NCBI RefSeq assembly: GCF_021347895.1
Contig: NC_067116.1
Span: forward strand, 44,450,628 to 44,514,627
DNA: 64,000 nucleotides
DNA from: Acanthochromis polyacanthus
Taxonomy: Eukaryota; Chordata; Actinopteri; Pomacentridae
Reading direction: 5' to 3'
The notes under the pieces were generated by a model. It had not been told where the DNA came from, did no database searches, and saw only the letters and a list, made by a program, of their open reading frames with translations. The position numbers were made by a program, and so were the translations under genes. This document shows positions 29,782-37,599 of this stretch, one piece after another; the stretch's first letter is position 1, and each line of letters starts with the position of its first letter.

Positions 29782-32700
29782 ATGCCACGCCGACCATATC
29801 TGTGTAATGATAGGTATACGGGGCGACCATGTATACAAGAGATTAATGGAAAGATATATTTGGATCGTCCCAAAAGAGATTTTGAATACACCAACAACGA
29901 GTGTGGCACACTGAATTATTTTTGTACCAACTACGAGTATTCTAGAAATCCAGACAATGACCGAACCGGGTCAATTAAAGTGTGTACTCTGTGCATAGTG
30001 AAAGGAAAAGAACTCCAGGAAAGGCAGAAAAGATACGAAGAATCAAGGGGTAGATGGAAGGACCAGCCAGTGCCAACCTGCCCGGTCGCAGGCCCCTGGA
30101 TCCTGAATGTAGCCTGTATTCCCTGGGGAGGGACGAGCATCAAGCTGACTTGGGGACCCAACTATGCCGACCCATGGCAGGGAGAATATGTTGAGATCAG
30201 TGTGGGAGAATTAGTGGTCTGGACATCCAACCCCTACATGTACAGGAAGCTGAGAAAACGCATGGACGACCCTAACAGGTATGTTCTAGAGAACTGGAAC
30301 CTTCCACTGCGAATGATAGTCCAAGAGAAAAAAGTTCCTACGAATCTGGATGGGAGAAAAATGTTTCCCAGAACAGTAGAAAGGCCTATAGTGAGTGAGG
30401 GAAGAGGAGAGTGGTACTACCATGAACGAAAGGCGAAGTTGGTGGAACTAGTGACTCCAGAAGGCCACCCGCTGTACGCCGAGTTGCTGCAAAGTCGAGA
30501 ATCAGGACCACGCAACGCCAGAGCTTGGAATGAACAGCGGTACTACTATTCATTAGATTCCCCCTATGAAGCGGCCCGGAGAGGGTTAAAGGTGAGACCT
30601 TTTGATCAGTACTCAAGAATTGCTCAAGGGCCCCTACCAAAGCCAGATCGGCTGATCATTACGTCATGGAGATGGGTGTGGCGAGGGCTGGACCCACGGC
30701 TTGATAAGTACCGGCTTCCCATCTACACAAGGTTACTTGAAGGAAGAGTTTGCGGAGATGAAGAGAGGGAACGCTACGAGGAGCTAAAGGCTATCTTCCC
30801 CAAACCACCAGAAGAAGAATCCACAGACGCATCAAAAGAAGACCCGGGGATGAAAATGTCCCCAAAAAGCAAAAAATTTATGGGCCTAGATGAAGAATTC
30901 GACATGGATGAACGGCATTCACAAACACGACAACGACCACGGAACGGTAAATGGATTTGGATATGTCTAGCGATTAGAGTTTTAGCAGTTATAGTAGGAT
31001 GTGCATCAGTCCTAACTATACTATATGTTCTCGGAGAAGAACCATGGGCAGAAGCCTATACAGAAATTAGTTACACCTCAACGAAGAGGTTTAACCAGAC
31101 CTGCGGAGAAGCGCAGCCTAGAAATCTATTCCTACCAAAGCTACAAGCATGGGGGAATGATACAAACCAGACGGCCCTACCAGAAGTGATGAAGCTGCTG
31201 GGCCCAGTACAAGGCAAAGATGACAGCAAGAACTTCACCACAGACATCCTAACCTGGGTTGGAGAAATTGGAACGAACGCCACCAACAACCAGACCACTC
31301 TGCAGACCTGGAGAGACATCCTTGAAGCAGAAGACCTGATCAACGCGACCACAATGGTGGAAGACTGGCAGACCTACTCTGAAGAAATAGGTATCCGGTA
31401 CTGGATCAGGAATGGAACCAGGATCAAGACAGGTCAGTGTAACTGGGTTCATCCAAACCTGGAAACCCCAAGATGGTACTGTACGAAGGCATGTGTCCTA
31501 TGGCCGGGACAGACGACCAAAGGCTACTGGAAATCTGAAGTTGTGTATGCAGCACCCCACAAGAATGAGACGTGTACCAAAATCCTCCCGTCAGATGGGA
31601 TGTTTTGGGGATACTACAACTTCACATGTGATACCCCACCGCCTCCAACAACACAGCCACCAATGGTGACTGAAGCCTCAAGAAACGTAACCCAAGCTCC
31701 AACCACCATCGTAGCTGAAACAGGTTCAGTTTCAGCCACCCTTACACCAGCACCTGGGGTGAGTACAACTACCCAGAAAGCTACTATACAGTTGGTAGAT
31801 CCAAACTTCAAGCCAAGAAGAAACCATCGCCAGAACCGCTATTGGGAAATAATCAAGGCTTGTGTAGCAGATAAGTTCTTAGCCTTAGATCCCTGCTACT
31901 GGAACATGCTCGCAAACTGTAAAACACAGAATTATCTGGTAATAACTCCCGCTACACACCTGATGTTCTACGTCACTAAAGGCAAGTATGGAGCTGAACC
32001 ACGGGCACACCATGAAAACTGGCTTAACGACACCTTGCCCTGGCTATGGATAGTTCCAGTGAAGCACTTTAGAGGAGCATTCCCGAAGGGTTATGCAAGA
32101 ACTGGCCAAGGTCTGGCAGGACCAACACAAACTGACATGTATGTGCAGAAGCTGCCTACGCCACCAGAGCTGATGGGGGTTCCAGGAGGGGATTTCCAGA
32201 AGATTGACCAATGTGTGGTGAAAAAAGTAGTTGAAGCACTGGACGGAGAAGAGTATGTGAGTAATGGTGCCTCGCCAAGATGCCCATTATGGCAAGAATG
32301 GAACAGATACTACGGTACATGGACCTACAACTGCAGCGAACTGACGGCCAACGAAACAGTTAAAGGTATTCTACAGGCCTGGAGTGAAGGACACACTAGG
32401 AGTGAATCCTCTACTTGGTGGGGCCTGCAGAAGCAAGAGATCCAGGAGTGGGTGGTTCCATGCCTGAGCCAGACCAGCAACTACTGGGTAAAGTACCAAT
32501 ATTTGGCTACAGTCTATTCCAAAGAAAGAGACATTTGGCCTGGTGTATGGAGCAAACCTGAACCCTACGTGAATCCAAGGCCATGGCGTATGGTGTGTGA
32601 CAGAGCTAACACGACGTGCACCATTGGCCTAGCCAGACAGCATTGCCAGGGGGTTCCCGGATGGGAAGACCACTGCCAAAGCCACTATGGAGAAGACTAC

Positions 32701-33327
32701 GCGACCTATGGGTTGGAAGTGAAATGGGTTAAGAAGAGTGGGAAATGGAGAAGAGACATTCCTGAGGGAGTGGGATGTGCTAAAGCAATTCTGGGTCATC
32801 AGATGATGAACAGAAAAGAGGTGAACGGAAAGATCATTCCACACGTAGCAGACCCAACTGTCGCCATAGCAGAAGGACACGCCTTCAGAAAGAGCCTTTG
32901 TGAAGGTAAAGAAACCAGAGGGTTCGAGTGGTTGGGCCCCAACAGAATCTACAACAACGGGACCTGCCATTCACCAGAAGAGCGTTGGATGCATTGTGGT
33001 CAGGGAAGAAAGGAGCATGAATGCACCTGGTGGGAGAGAGCCACCTTGACGGTACAAGGAACGTTCGAGACAGCCTTAGAAACTGTGGTTGAGACCATCG
33101 AAGAAGGAGCTTCGGTGGTAGGAGGGTGGATTAAGAGTTTGTTCACCTGGTTATGGCCATATTTGCTGATGATTTTAGTGATAATCATCATAATGGTCAT
33201 AATCTACGCAGTCATCAAGGGAGGAATTGGAGCTGCCTTCCTCTCCTGCCAGAAGAACGACCACGCAGGCGCGAAGGAGGAGGCGAAGCAGTCCCTCCTC
33301 CGGAAGGAGGCGTGGACTACAGTATAA
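29782..33327 (+). CDS. env: Env glycoprotein precursor with long N-terminal leader domain (1181 aa)
   Basis: Start taken as ATG at 29782 (MPRRPYLC), aligned with the ORF-B start. Residues 1-~385: a domain shared with ORF-B, presumably cytosolic. Residues ~391-415: first membrane segment (WIWICLAIRVLAVIV...). Then an ectodomain with 16 N-x-S/T sites and many cysteines, a Thr/Pro-rich mucin-like stretch (~620-672), and basic RXXR sites at 680-686 (RNHR, RQNR) suited to furin cleavage. The last membrane segment is ~1123-1150 with a ~30-residue tail. The two-pass precursor with an N-terminal cytosolic leader recalls foamy Env, but that leader is only about 60 residues before its membrane segment. 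Receptor and fusion peptide are not identified. No frame breaks are present. Expression presumably uses a spliced RNA. Confidence 0.88.
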   Translation: MPRRPYLCNDRYTGRPCIQEINGKIYLDRPKRDFEYTNNECGTLNYFCTNYEYSRNPDNDRTGSIKVCTLCIVKGKELQERQKRYEESRGRWKDQPVPTCPVAGPWILNVACIPWGGTSIKLTWGPNYADPWQGEYVEISVGELVVWTSNPYMYRKLRKRMDDPNRYVLENWNLPLRMIVQEKKVPTNLDGRKMFPRTVERPIVSEGRGEWYYHERKAKLVELVTPEGHPLYAELLQSRESGPRNARAWNEQRYYYSLDSPYEAARRGLKVRPFDQYSRIAQGPLPKPDRLIITSWRWVWRGLDPRLDKYRLPIYTRLLEGRVCGDEERERYEELKAIFPKPPEEESTDASKEDPGMKMSPKSKKFMGLDEEFDMDERHSQTRQRPRNGKWIWICLAIRVLAVIVGCASVLTILYVLGEEPWAEAYTEISYTSTKRFNQTCGEAQPRNLFLPKLQAWGNDTNQTALPEVMKLLGPVQGKDDSKNFTTDILTWVGEIGTNATNNQTTLQTWRDILEAEDLINATTMVEDWQTYSEEIGIRYWIRNGTRIKTGQCNWVHPNLETPRWYCTKACVLWPGQTTKGYWKSEVVYAAPHKNETCTKILPSDGMFWGYYNFTCDTPPPPTTQPPMVTEASRNVTQAPTTIVAETGSVSATLTPAPGVSTTTQKATIQLVDPNFKPRRNHRQNRYWEIIKACVADKFLALDPCYWNMLANCKTQNYLVITPATHLMFYVTKGKYGAEPRAHHENWLNDTLPWLWIVPVKHFRGAFPKGYARTGQGLAGPTQTDMYVQKLPTPPELMGVPGGDFQKIDQCVVKKVVEALDGEEYVSNGASPRCPLWQEWNRYYGTWTYNCSELTANETVKGILQAWSEGHTRSESSTWWGLQKQEIQEWVVPCLSQTSNYWVKYQYLATVYSKERDIWPGVWSKPEPYVNPRPWRMVCDRANTTCTIGLARQHCQGVPGWEDHCQSHYGEDYATYGLEVKWVKKSGKWRRDIPEGVGCAKAILGHQMMNRKEVNGKIIPHVADPTVAIAEGHAFRKSLCEGKETRGFEWLGPNRIYNNGTCHSPEERWMHCGQGRKEHECTWWERATLTVQGTFETALETVVETIEEGASVVGGWIKSLFTWLWPYLLMILVIIIIMVIIYAVIKGGIGAAFLSCQKNDHAGAKEEAKQSLLRKEAWTTV
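33251..33252 (+). promoter_or_regulatory. candidate splice acceptor near the end of env
   Basis: A pyrimidine-rich run (CTGCCTTCCTCTCCTGCCAG) ends in AG at 33252, a very good acceptor. It lies 190 nt upstream of the ORF-C ATG, so it could serve ORF-C mRNA. It also opens an Arg-rich alternative frame. Confidence 0.45.
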
Positions 33328-33412
33328 GAGGAGGAACACGGACGCGCCTCAGCCATTTTACTTGCTGAGCTTGAACCAGCCACAGCTAAACCAAGGACAA
33401 ATTGAGAAGTGA
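33253..33412 (+). CDS. possible Rev/Rex-like second coding exon overlapping env (frame +2)
   Basis: In a frame different from env, the sequence after the candidate acceptor encodes an arginine-rich stretch (RTTTQARRRRRSS, then GRRRGLQYKRR) followed by a leucine-bearing segment (FYLLSLNQPQL) and a stop at 33410-33412. Basic motif then leucine-rich export-like motif is the layout of Rev/Rex-type proteins, whose second exon often overlaps env. There is no ATG, so an upstream first exon would be needed and I have not found one. It could be chance, since the env codons here are purine-rich. Confidence 0.25.
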
Positions 33413-33441
33413 CCACACCCTACAACAAGAAAAGAAGAACC

Positions 33442-34140
33442 ATGGCTAACAACAGCACTCGATTCAATGTAAGTGACTGCACTTTGCTTTGCGACAAAGC
33501 CAGCTTCAGAGAATGCATGGAGTTTTGGGCTATTGAAGTCACTTGGATCATCCATTGCTGCACCGGGGCATGGGCCCTGGACCAGCCACTGAGAATCGCT
33601 ACCCTGATCCTGGGGCTCACTAAAGAAGCCCTAGTCAACGTCTATCGACGGTGTGGCCTGAATACCCTGTCCCTGTTCATGACCTACATCCAGGGACGAG
33701 CCAGGATTGACACCACCCGAGTTGGCCTGCTTAAGGGAGCAGGTGTGGTCTCCTGGGCGATATTGGATTTCGCCGCCCTGTTCTACAGCCCCCTGAGATG
33801 GATCAGCGTCGCCTACGAAGGGTTGCTAGTGGTGCTGCTGTTAGCATATCTAGTCACACTAGCAATGGCGCTGCAAGAAAGAGGAAGAGGGCGTTGGCTG
33901 CTCAAGCTCGGCGCCATTACTCTCTGGGGCGTAGGCTGGGGCATTATGGCAGTTATGTATTGGCTGCTGATAGATAGAGGGGTAGTTGGAGTAGTTTGGT
34001 TCATGTTGTACGGAGCCCTCTTTCCTCGGAAAGAAGGAGAAGCAAAAAGTCCAGGACGCACACCACCAGTGGTCCTGCAATCCCCTTGGAGAAGCAGAAT
34101 GGCACAAAGGCGCGCCCAAAGAGATGACAGGGCAGAATAA
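33442..34140 (+). CDS. accessory ORF-C, four-pass membrane protein (232 aa)
   Basis: Start placed at the ATG at 33442 in a strong context (GAACCATGG); the frame is open further upstream, but only with a GTG. The N-terminal ~95 residues are Cys-rich (C13, C17, C25, C39, C40, C71) with N-glycosylation motifs at N3/N4 and N9 and a moderately hydrophobic stretch ~51-67. Four likely membrane helices follow at ~98-116, 124-145, 153-177 and 180-195, and then a basic tail of ~35 residues (FPRKEGEAK...RMAQRRAQRDDR). No family is recognised; retroviral accessory membrane proteins normally have one span. It could act as a viroporin, a receptor modulator or a trafficking factor. All of that is inference. 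Confidence 0.72.
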   Translation: MANNSTRFNVSDCTLLCDKASFRECMEFWAIEVTWIIHCCTGAWALDQPLRIATLILGLTKEALVNVYRRCGLNTLSLFMTYIQGRARIDTTRVGLLKGAGVVSWAILDFAALFYSPLRWISVAYEGLLVVLLLAYLVTLAMALQERGRGRWLLKLGAITLWGVGWGIMAVMYWLLIDRGVVGVVWFMLYGALFPRKEGEAKSPGRTPPVVLQSPWRSRMAQRRAQRDDRAE

Positions 34141-34243
34141 GAAGCAACACCATGCCCTGTTTTGCTCGCTAGCTTGCTACGCTATGAATATTTATATATA
34201 TATTAAATGAAATCAAGAGTTTCTATGTCTGCTTAAATTCCAG
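34141..34243 (+). promoter_or_regulatory. candidate internal promoter and splice acceptor before ORF-D
   Basis: TATTTATATATATATTAAAT, with a TATATATATA core at 34193-34202, lies about 45 bp before the ORF-D ATG. The segment ends in TCTATGTCTGCTTAAATTCCAG, an acceptor whose AG (34242-34243) touches the ATG. Foamy viruses carry an internal TATA promoter late in env that drives their transactivator gene, so a similar arrangement is plausible. Both elements are predicted from sequence only. Confidence 0.45.
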
Positions 34244-35251
34244 ATGAGTGCAGCCTGCATTAAATGTGGGGGTACAATTGAAGAAAAGAAATGCCTCTGG
34301 GATGTCTCACCTACCTTTTGGTGTGAGATCTGTTACAAGGAAGCCTTCCCTGTTACTACAGCACAAGGCATTTATTGTAAGAAACCTGAAGCTTACCTCC
34401 CTAATGTTGTCCTGGGACACCACATCAGCATACAAACCACGGCCATGCCGATGGGCAGCTCGATGGTCGCATATCAAGCCAAGCCTGAAGAATGGTGTCA
34501 AGAAAGTCCAAGTGGGTATTACCTCCCAGTTTATGTTAGATTCTGGAAACTTCCAACTGGAGAAGGCGTCTCCACAACCCATGTTGCAGACGGAAGATGT
34601 GTCGCCATAGGGAAACCATGGAAATTACCCGAGTTACCTATAACTCCGATCGAAGCAGCGATGCCAGTAGTTGAGAGGCCCCCTACTCCGCCAAAGAAGA
34701 CGGAAGGACGGTCCCAAGGCACGCAGACTGAGCCTCCACCACAAGAAACGGAGGTCCAGTGGAACTACAGCCAGGAACTCAGTGAAATACTGGAGATGCC
34801 ACTCCCAGTGATGGAAGCAGAATGTCAGCTACCTCCGGTGCTGTCACCCATACCTTCACGGCCTCCGACACCTCTAACGGACGACCCGCCTGAGATATCG
34901 GAGGTACAGTCTACACCTGAAATATTGGGGTGCCAAGACACGCATCCTACTATGACGGTCCCAGACGTGCTGGTGGACATCGAACGCGCCATCGAGCAAC
35001 TCACGATGCCCAAAGTGGCTGCTGTGCAGGGTATCCAACGACCAGAGACGCCTGCAGTGGCAGTGGTGCAGGGCGTCCAACGACCTGCATTTCCTGACTT
35101 ATCAGAGTTGCGAGTGATCGACAGCTGGGAGCAGTCACCTGGAGAGCTCTACATCGTTGAAGAAGTTGTAACCACCACTGACACTGAGATGCAGCTTGGA
35201 GACCTGCTGGATCTCACTGCACCAGAAGACGACGTTGACCTCTTCCCCTGA
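34244..35251 (+). CDS. accessory ORF-D, candidate transcriptional activator (335 aa)
   Basis: The N-terminus has C5-x2-C8, C17 and C27-x2-C30, a likely zinc module (ACIKCGG...FWCEICYK). Residues ~40-130 look folded. The middle is Pro/Thr-rich (ERPPTPPKK, SRPPTPLTDDPP). A short internal repeat follows, VAAVQGIQRP then VAVVQGVQRP. The C-terminus is acidic and hydrophobic (DLLDLTAPEDDVDLF), which looks like an activation domain. As the last gene before the polypurine tract it sits where foamy viruses encode Tas/Bel1, the activator of both LTR and internal promoter. There is no sequence resemblance I can name, so the role is inferred from layout and composition. The stop lies 27 bp before the polypurine tract. 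Confidence 0.72.
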   Translation: MSAACIKCGGTIEEKKCLWDVSPTFWCEICYKEAFPVTTAQGIYCKKPEAYLPNVVLGHHISIQTTAMPMGSSMVAYQAKPEEWCQESPSGYYLPVYVRFWKLPTGEGVSTTHVADGRCVAIGKPWKLPELPITPIEAAMPVVERPPTPPKKTEGRSQGTQTEPPPQETEVQWNYSQELSEILEMPLPVMEAECQLPPVLSPIPSRPPTPLTDDPPEISEVQSTPEILGCQDTHPTMTVPDVLVDIERAIEQLTMPKVAAVQGIQRPETPAVAVVQGVQRPAFPDLSELRVIDSWEQSPGELYIVEEVVTTTDTEMQLGDLLDLTAPEDDVDLFP

Positions 35252-35278
35252 TCGCTTGGAGTCGCTATCTGTGACCTC

Positions 35279-35288
35279 AAGAAGGGGG
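35279..35288 (+). promoter_or_regulatory. polypurine tract for plus-strand priming
   Basis: AAGAAGGGGG directly abuts the TG that opens the 3' LTR, the expected position for the RNase H-resistant plus-strand primer. Confidence 0.9.
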
Positions 35289-35874
35289 TGTCAAGTAAGA
35301 TGCAGATGTTGAGGTCTCAGAGAGGACTCAGGCTCATTACAGCCCTAAGGTAACAAAGGTTTTAAAGCAGACAAATAAAGATCTTAAGAAGAAACATTAT
35401 AAGTTAACCATATGATTGTGCCTGCTAAAATACATATATATTTTTTGAAGTGTTGATTTGATTGAAGTAATGACTCAGATGATTTATTATGTTCAGATTG
35501 AGAAGGATGATTTAAGAAGTGATTCTGTGTGAAGTAATCCTTGTTTAGGCTCTGTGTGTGCGTACAGGCCTCATAGGCTTGTGTGTCCAGGCCTTAAGAA
35601 AGCAGAAGTGAGAATGGCAGAAGTCCCCTTAGAAATGAGGAACTTGGAGTTTCCACAGGATGACAGGATGGGCTGAGGCCTATTTGCAGAACATTGTCAT
35701 AGCAACTGAGTATGTGTTAAATGTATTTGCTGTAAAACACATGATTCTATGCAACTGTTGTGTGTGTAACAGGAAAAAGGTTGAGTCTTAAGACCTATGA
35801 GTCAAGGATATGGGCGTACCAAGAGGTAGAACTGTGTGTAAAACGGTGTATGTGTTTGTAAGAGAGAGAGAAAG

Positions 35875-35882
35875 TATAAAAA
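35875..35882 (+). promoter_or_regulatory. TATA box, 3' LTR copy
   Basis: TATAAAAA, same position as in the 5' LTR. If active it would transcribe rightwards into xpr1 intron 2 in the sense direction. Confidence 0.6.
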
Positions 35883-36633
35883 GGGAAGCGCAGAGACATT
35901 TGTTGGGAGTTGTTCGCCGGAGCCGTCAGAAGAACAGCAAAGGGAACTTGGCCAGAGTTCTGAAGAATCTTCACCTTCCTCTTTTGCCCGAGAGACGGGA
36001 AGACGACGCGGGACTTAGGCTCCAGAGATCGCTGAGGACATCGTTGGAAGCAAAGTCTTTTTCTGACTTTGTTCAACAAGCGAAGACCACACTCTGCCAA
36101 ACGGAGAGTCCTAAGAGGTTCTGAAGTTATCCAGAAGAAACCAATAGAGGGAAGATCCGACTACACCCGAAGAGGCAAAGGAGGCAACAGCACCGGGCTG
36201 TTCCCCTCCCCGGGGCTGGGAGACCCAGTGCCCCACTACAGCCTGACCAGACGAGGGTTTCCCATCACCACCATACCACAGAGAAGACAGCTGGGGCGTA
36301 AGCACTAACGTTCCAGCCAATTCCAGAAGATAACTGCCAGACCAACGATTGGCTTACAGGACTCCTCCGCTCCCCCCTGCCAAGGGATAAGATCCTTTTG
36401 TCCACAAAGAAGACATCGTACCGAGTCCTCCGGACAACTGAGTGCTTTTCCCAGACGCAAGACAAGACCGAGTGATACGGTAGTGGCCATGCTGTTTGCT
36501 CTCTCTCCTAAATTTAATAATTAGAGAAGATTGTCAGGTACGCTCAATTTATTTACTTTAGTCTCATTTTTAATCAGAAATAATTAATTGTTTTAATCAT
36601 GAATTGATGCTGTGCTCTTGCTAAGATTTGCTT

Positions 36634-36639
36634 AATAAA
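36634..36639 (+). terminator. proviral poly(A) signal (functional copy)
   Basis: AATAAA within GCTTAATAAAAAGCTG, 759 nt downstream of the 3' LTR TATA box. It should terminate proviral RNA and, being in sense orientation, could also terminate xpr1 pre-mRNA prematurely. Confidence 0.8.
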
Positions 36640-37137
36640 AAGCTGTATTGCATTTAAAGAGAAGCCTAATGAAATTATTATAAATCACTGGAATTCTGCA
36701 TAGTGGTAAAAAGTTAAGTTGATTGTGTGCATTCGAACCAATGGTTCTTAAAGGTTACTTAGTCTAAAGTGAGAGTGTTTAAACATTACCCCTGAGGTTA
36801 GTTCTTTCCAAACCTCTAAAACGAACCCAGGAATAGCACCAAGTGCAGGCAAGTCCCTATGAGAGCAGCTGACCGATAACGAATGTGTATGATAGATCAA
36901 TTCTACCACTTAGAAAAGCTGCTTGGTGGGATAGCATTTATCAGATAAGAGGGGTGAGACATTCGGATGCAAGGCAGTTAGAACCTGGGCGAGTGTCTCT
37001 CGATTCCAGCTTAATTTATTCTGCTGAAACCTGTTAGGTGAAAATACTAATAGGCAGATAGAATCTAACCCTTTAAACAGAGAGCTGGACCAATTTTAAC
37101 CTGAGGCAAGGGTTGAAAAAGGCTAGACTGGCGAACA

Positions 37138-37141
37138 ATGT
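37138..37141. other. provirus target site duplication, right copy (ATGT)
   Basis: Direct repeat of 18135-18138. The uninterrupted target reads CTACATGTATGTACG. Confidence 0.85.
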
Positions 37142-37599
37142 ATGTACGTGTACAGCTGATAAATAAATAAATGCATACATATTTACACAGTGTCCCTGAA
37201 GGCAGCAGCTCAAGGATTCAGGAAAACACAAACGACAGACCGGAGGGGTGGAGAAAACACTGATGCTGCAGCTGAGAGACGGGTAGAGAGACAGACGGAT
37301 GGACAGACAGACAGACAGGTATACAGACAGACAGACAGGTAGGAGGGGCAGGACTGTCTGGCAGCATCAGGGTCTTCCATTCGTCTGCATTATTGATGAA
37401 CTCTTTGACAAGCTGCTGCTGCTGTTTCCTTCCAGACACTAATTGCAGGATTTTGTGGGGGTTGGTCCCTTTTTTTTCTTCTTTTGATTGGTTGTTGTTA
37501 GTGGATTTATAGTAAAACTACAAGTCAAACTAAATAAACATGACTGCTGTAAGCATGTAGGAAAAATCTAACGGCACCATCAAACTCAGAAAAGTTCTA
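37142..37599. other. host intron with (ACAG)n repeat
   Basis: An ACAG/GACA run lies at about 37285-37342. Otherwise unique, with no gene seen. Confidence 0.6.

Larger units (their letters stand above)
18139..37137 (+). mobile_element. complete ~19-kb endogenous retrovirus, foamy-like, structurally intact
   Basis: An 18,999-bp provirus is bounded by near-identical LTRs and a 4-bp duplication. The order is LTR, tRNA-Asn PBS, gag, pol, small ORF, ORF-A, ORF-B, env, ORF-C, ORF-D, polypurine tract, LTR. It lies in the sense direction inside the inferred xpr1 intron 2. Every major frame is uninterrupted, and the LTRs differ by only two 1-base indels by eye, so insertion is recent or homogenised by gene conversion. 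Most retroviruses are 7-13 kb; the extra length comes from a 1170-aa Gag, about 1.85-kb LTRs and four accessory frames of 232-414 aa. The internal region is visibly richer in GC than the flanking intron. Pol places it among true retroviruses (tether plus separate RNase H, HHCC integrase). Placement relative to foamy viruses and other divergent fish lineages needs a tree. Confidence 0.95.
35289..37137 (+). repeat. 3' LTR (1849 bp)
   Basis: Identical by eye to the 5' LTR except for one extra C (CCC at 36855-36857 versus CC at 19705-19706) and one extra A (AAAA at 36913-36916 versus AAA at 19762-19764). No base substitution was noticed. It ends CA and is followed by the second ATGT. Confidence 0.95.

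Noticed and set aside
33409..33441. Upstream extension of ORF-C to 33409
   Set aside because: The extension starts with GTG. The first ATG in the frame (33442) has a strong context and was chosen.
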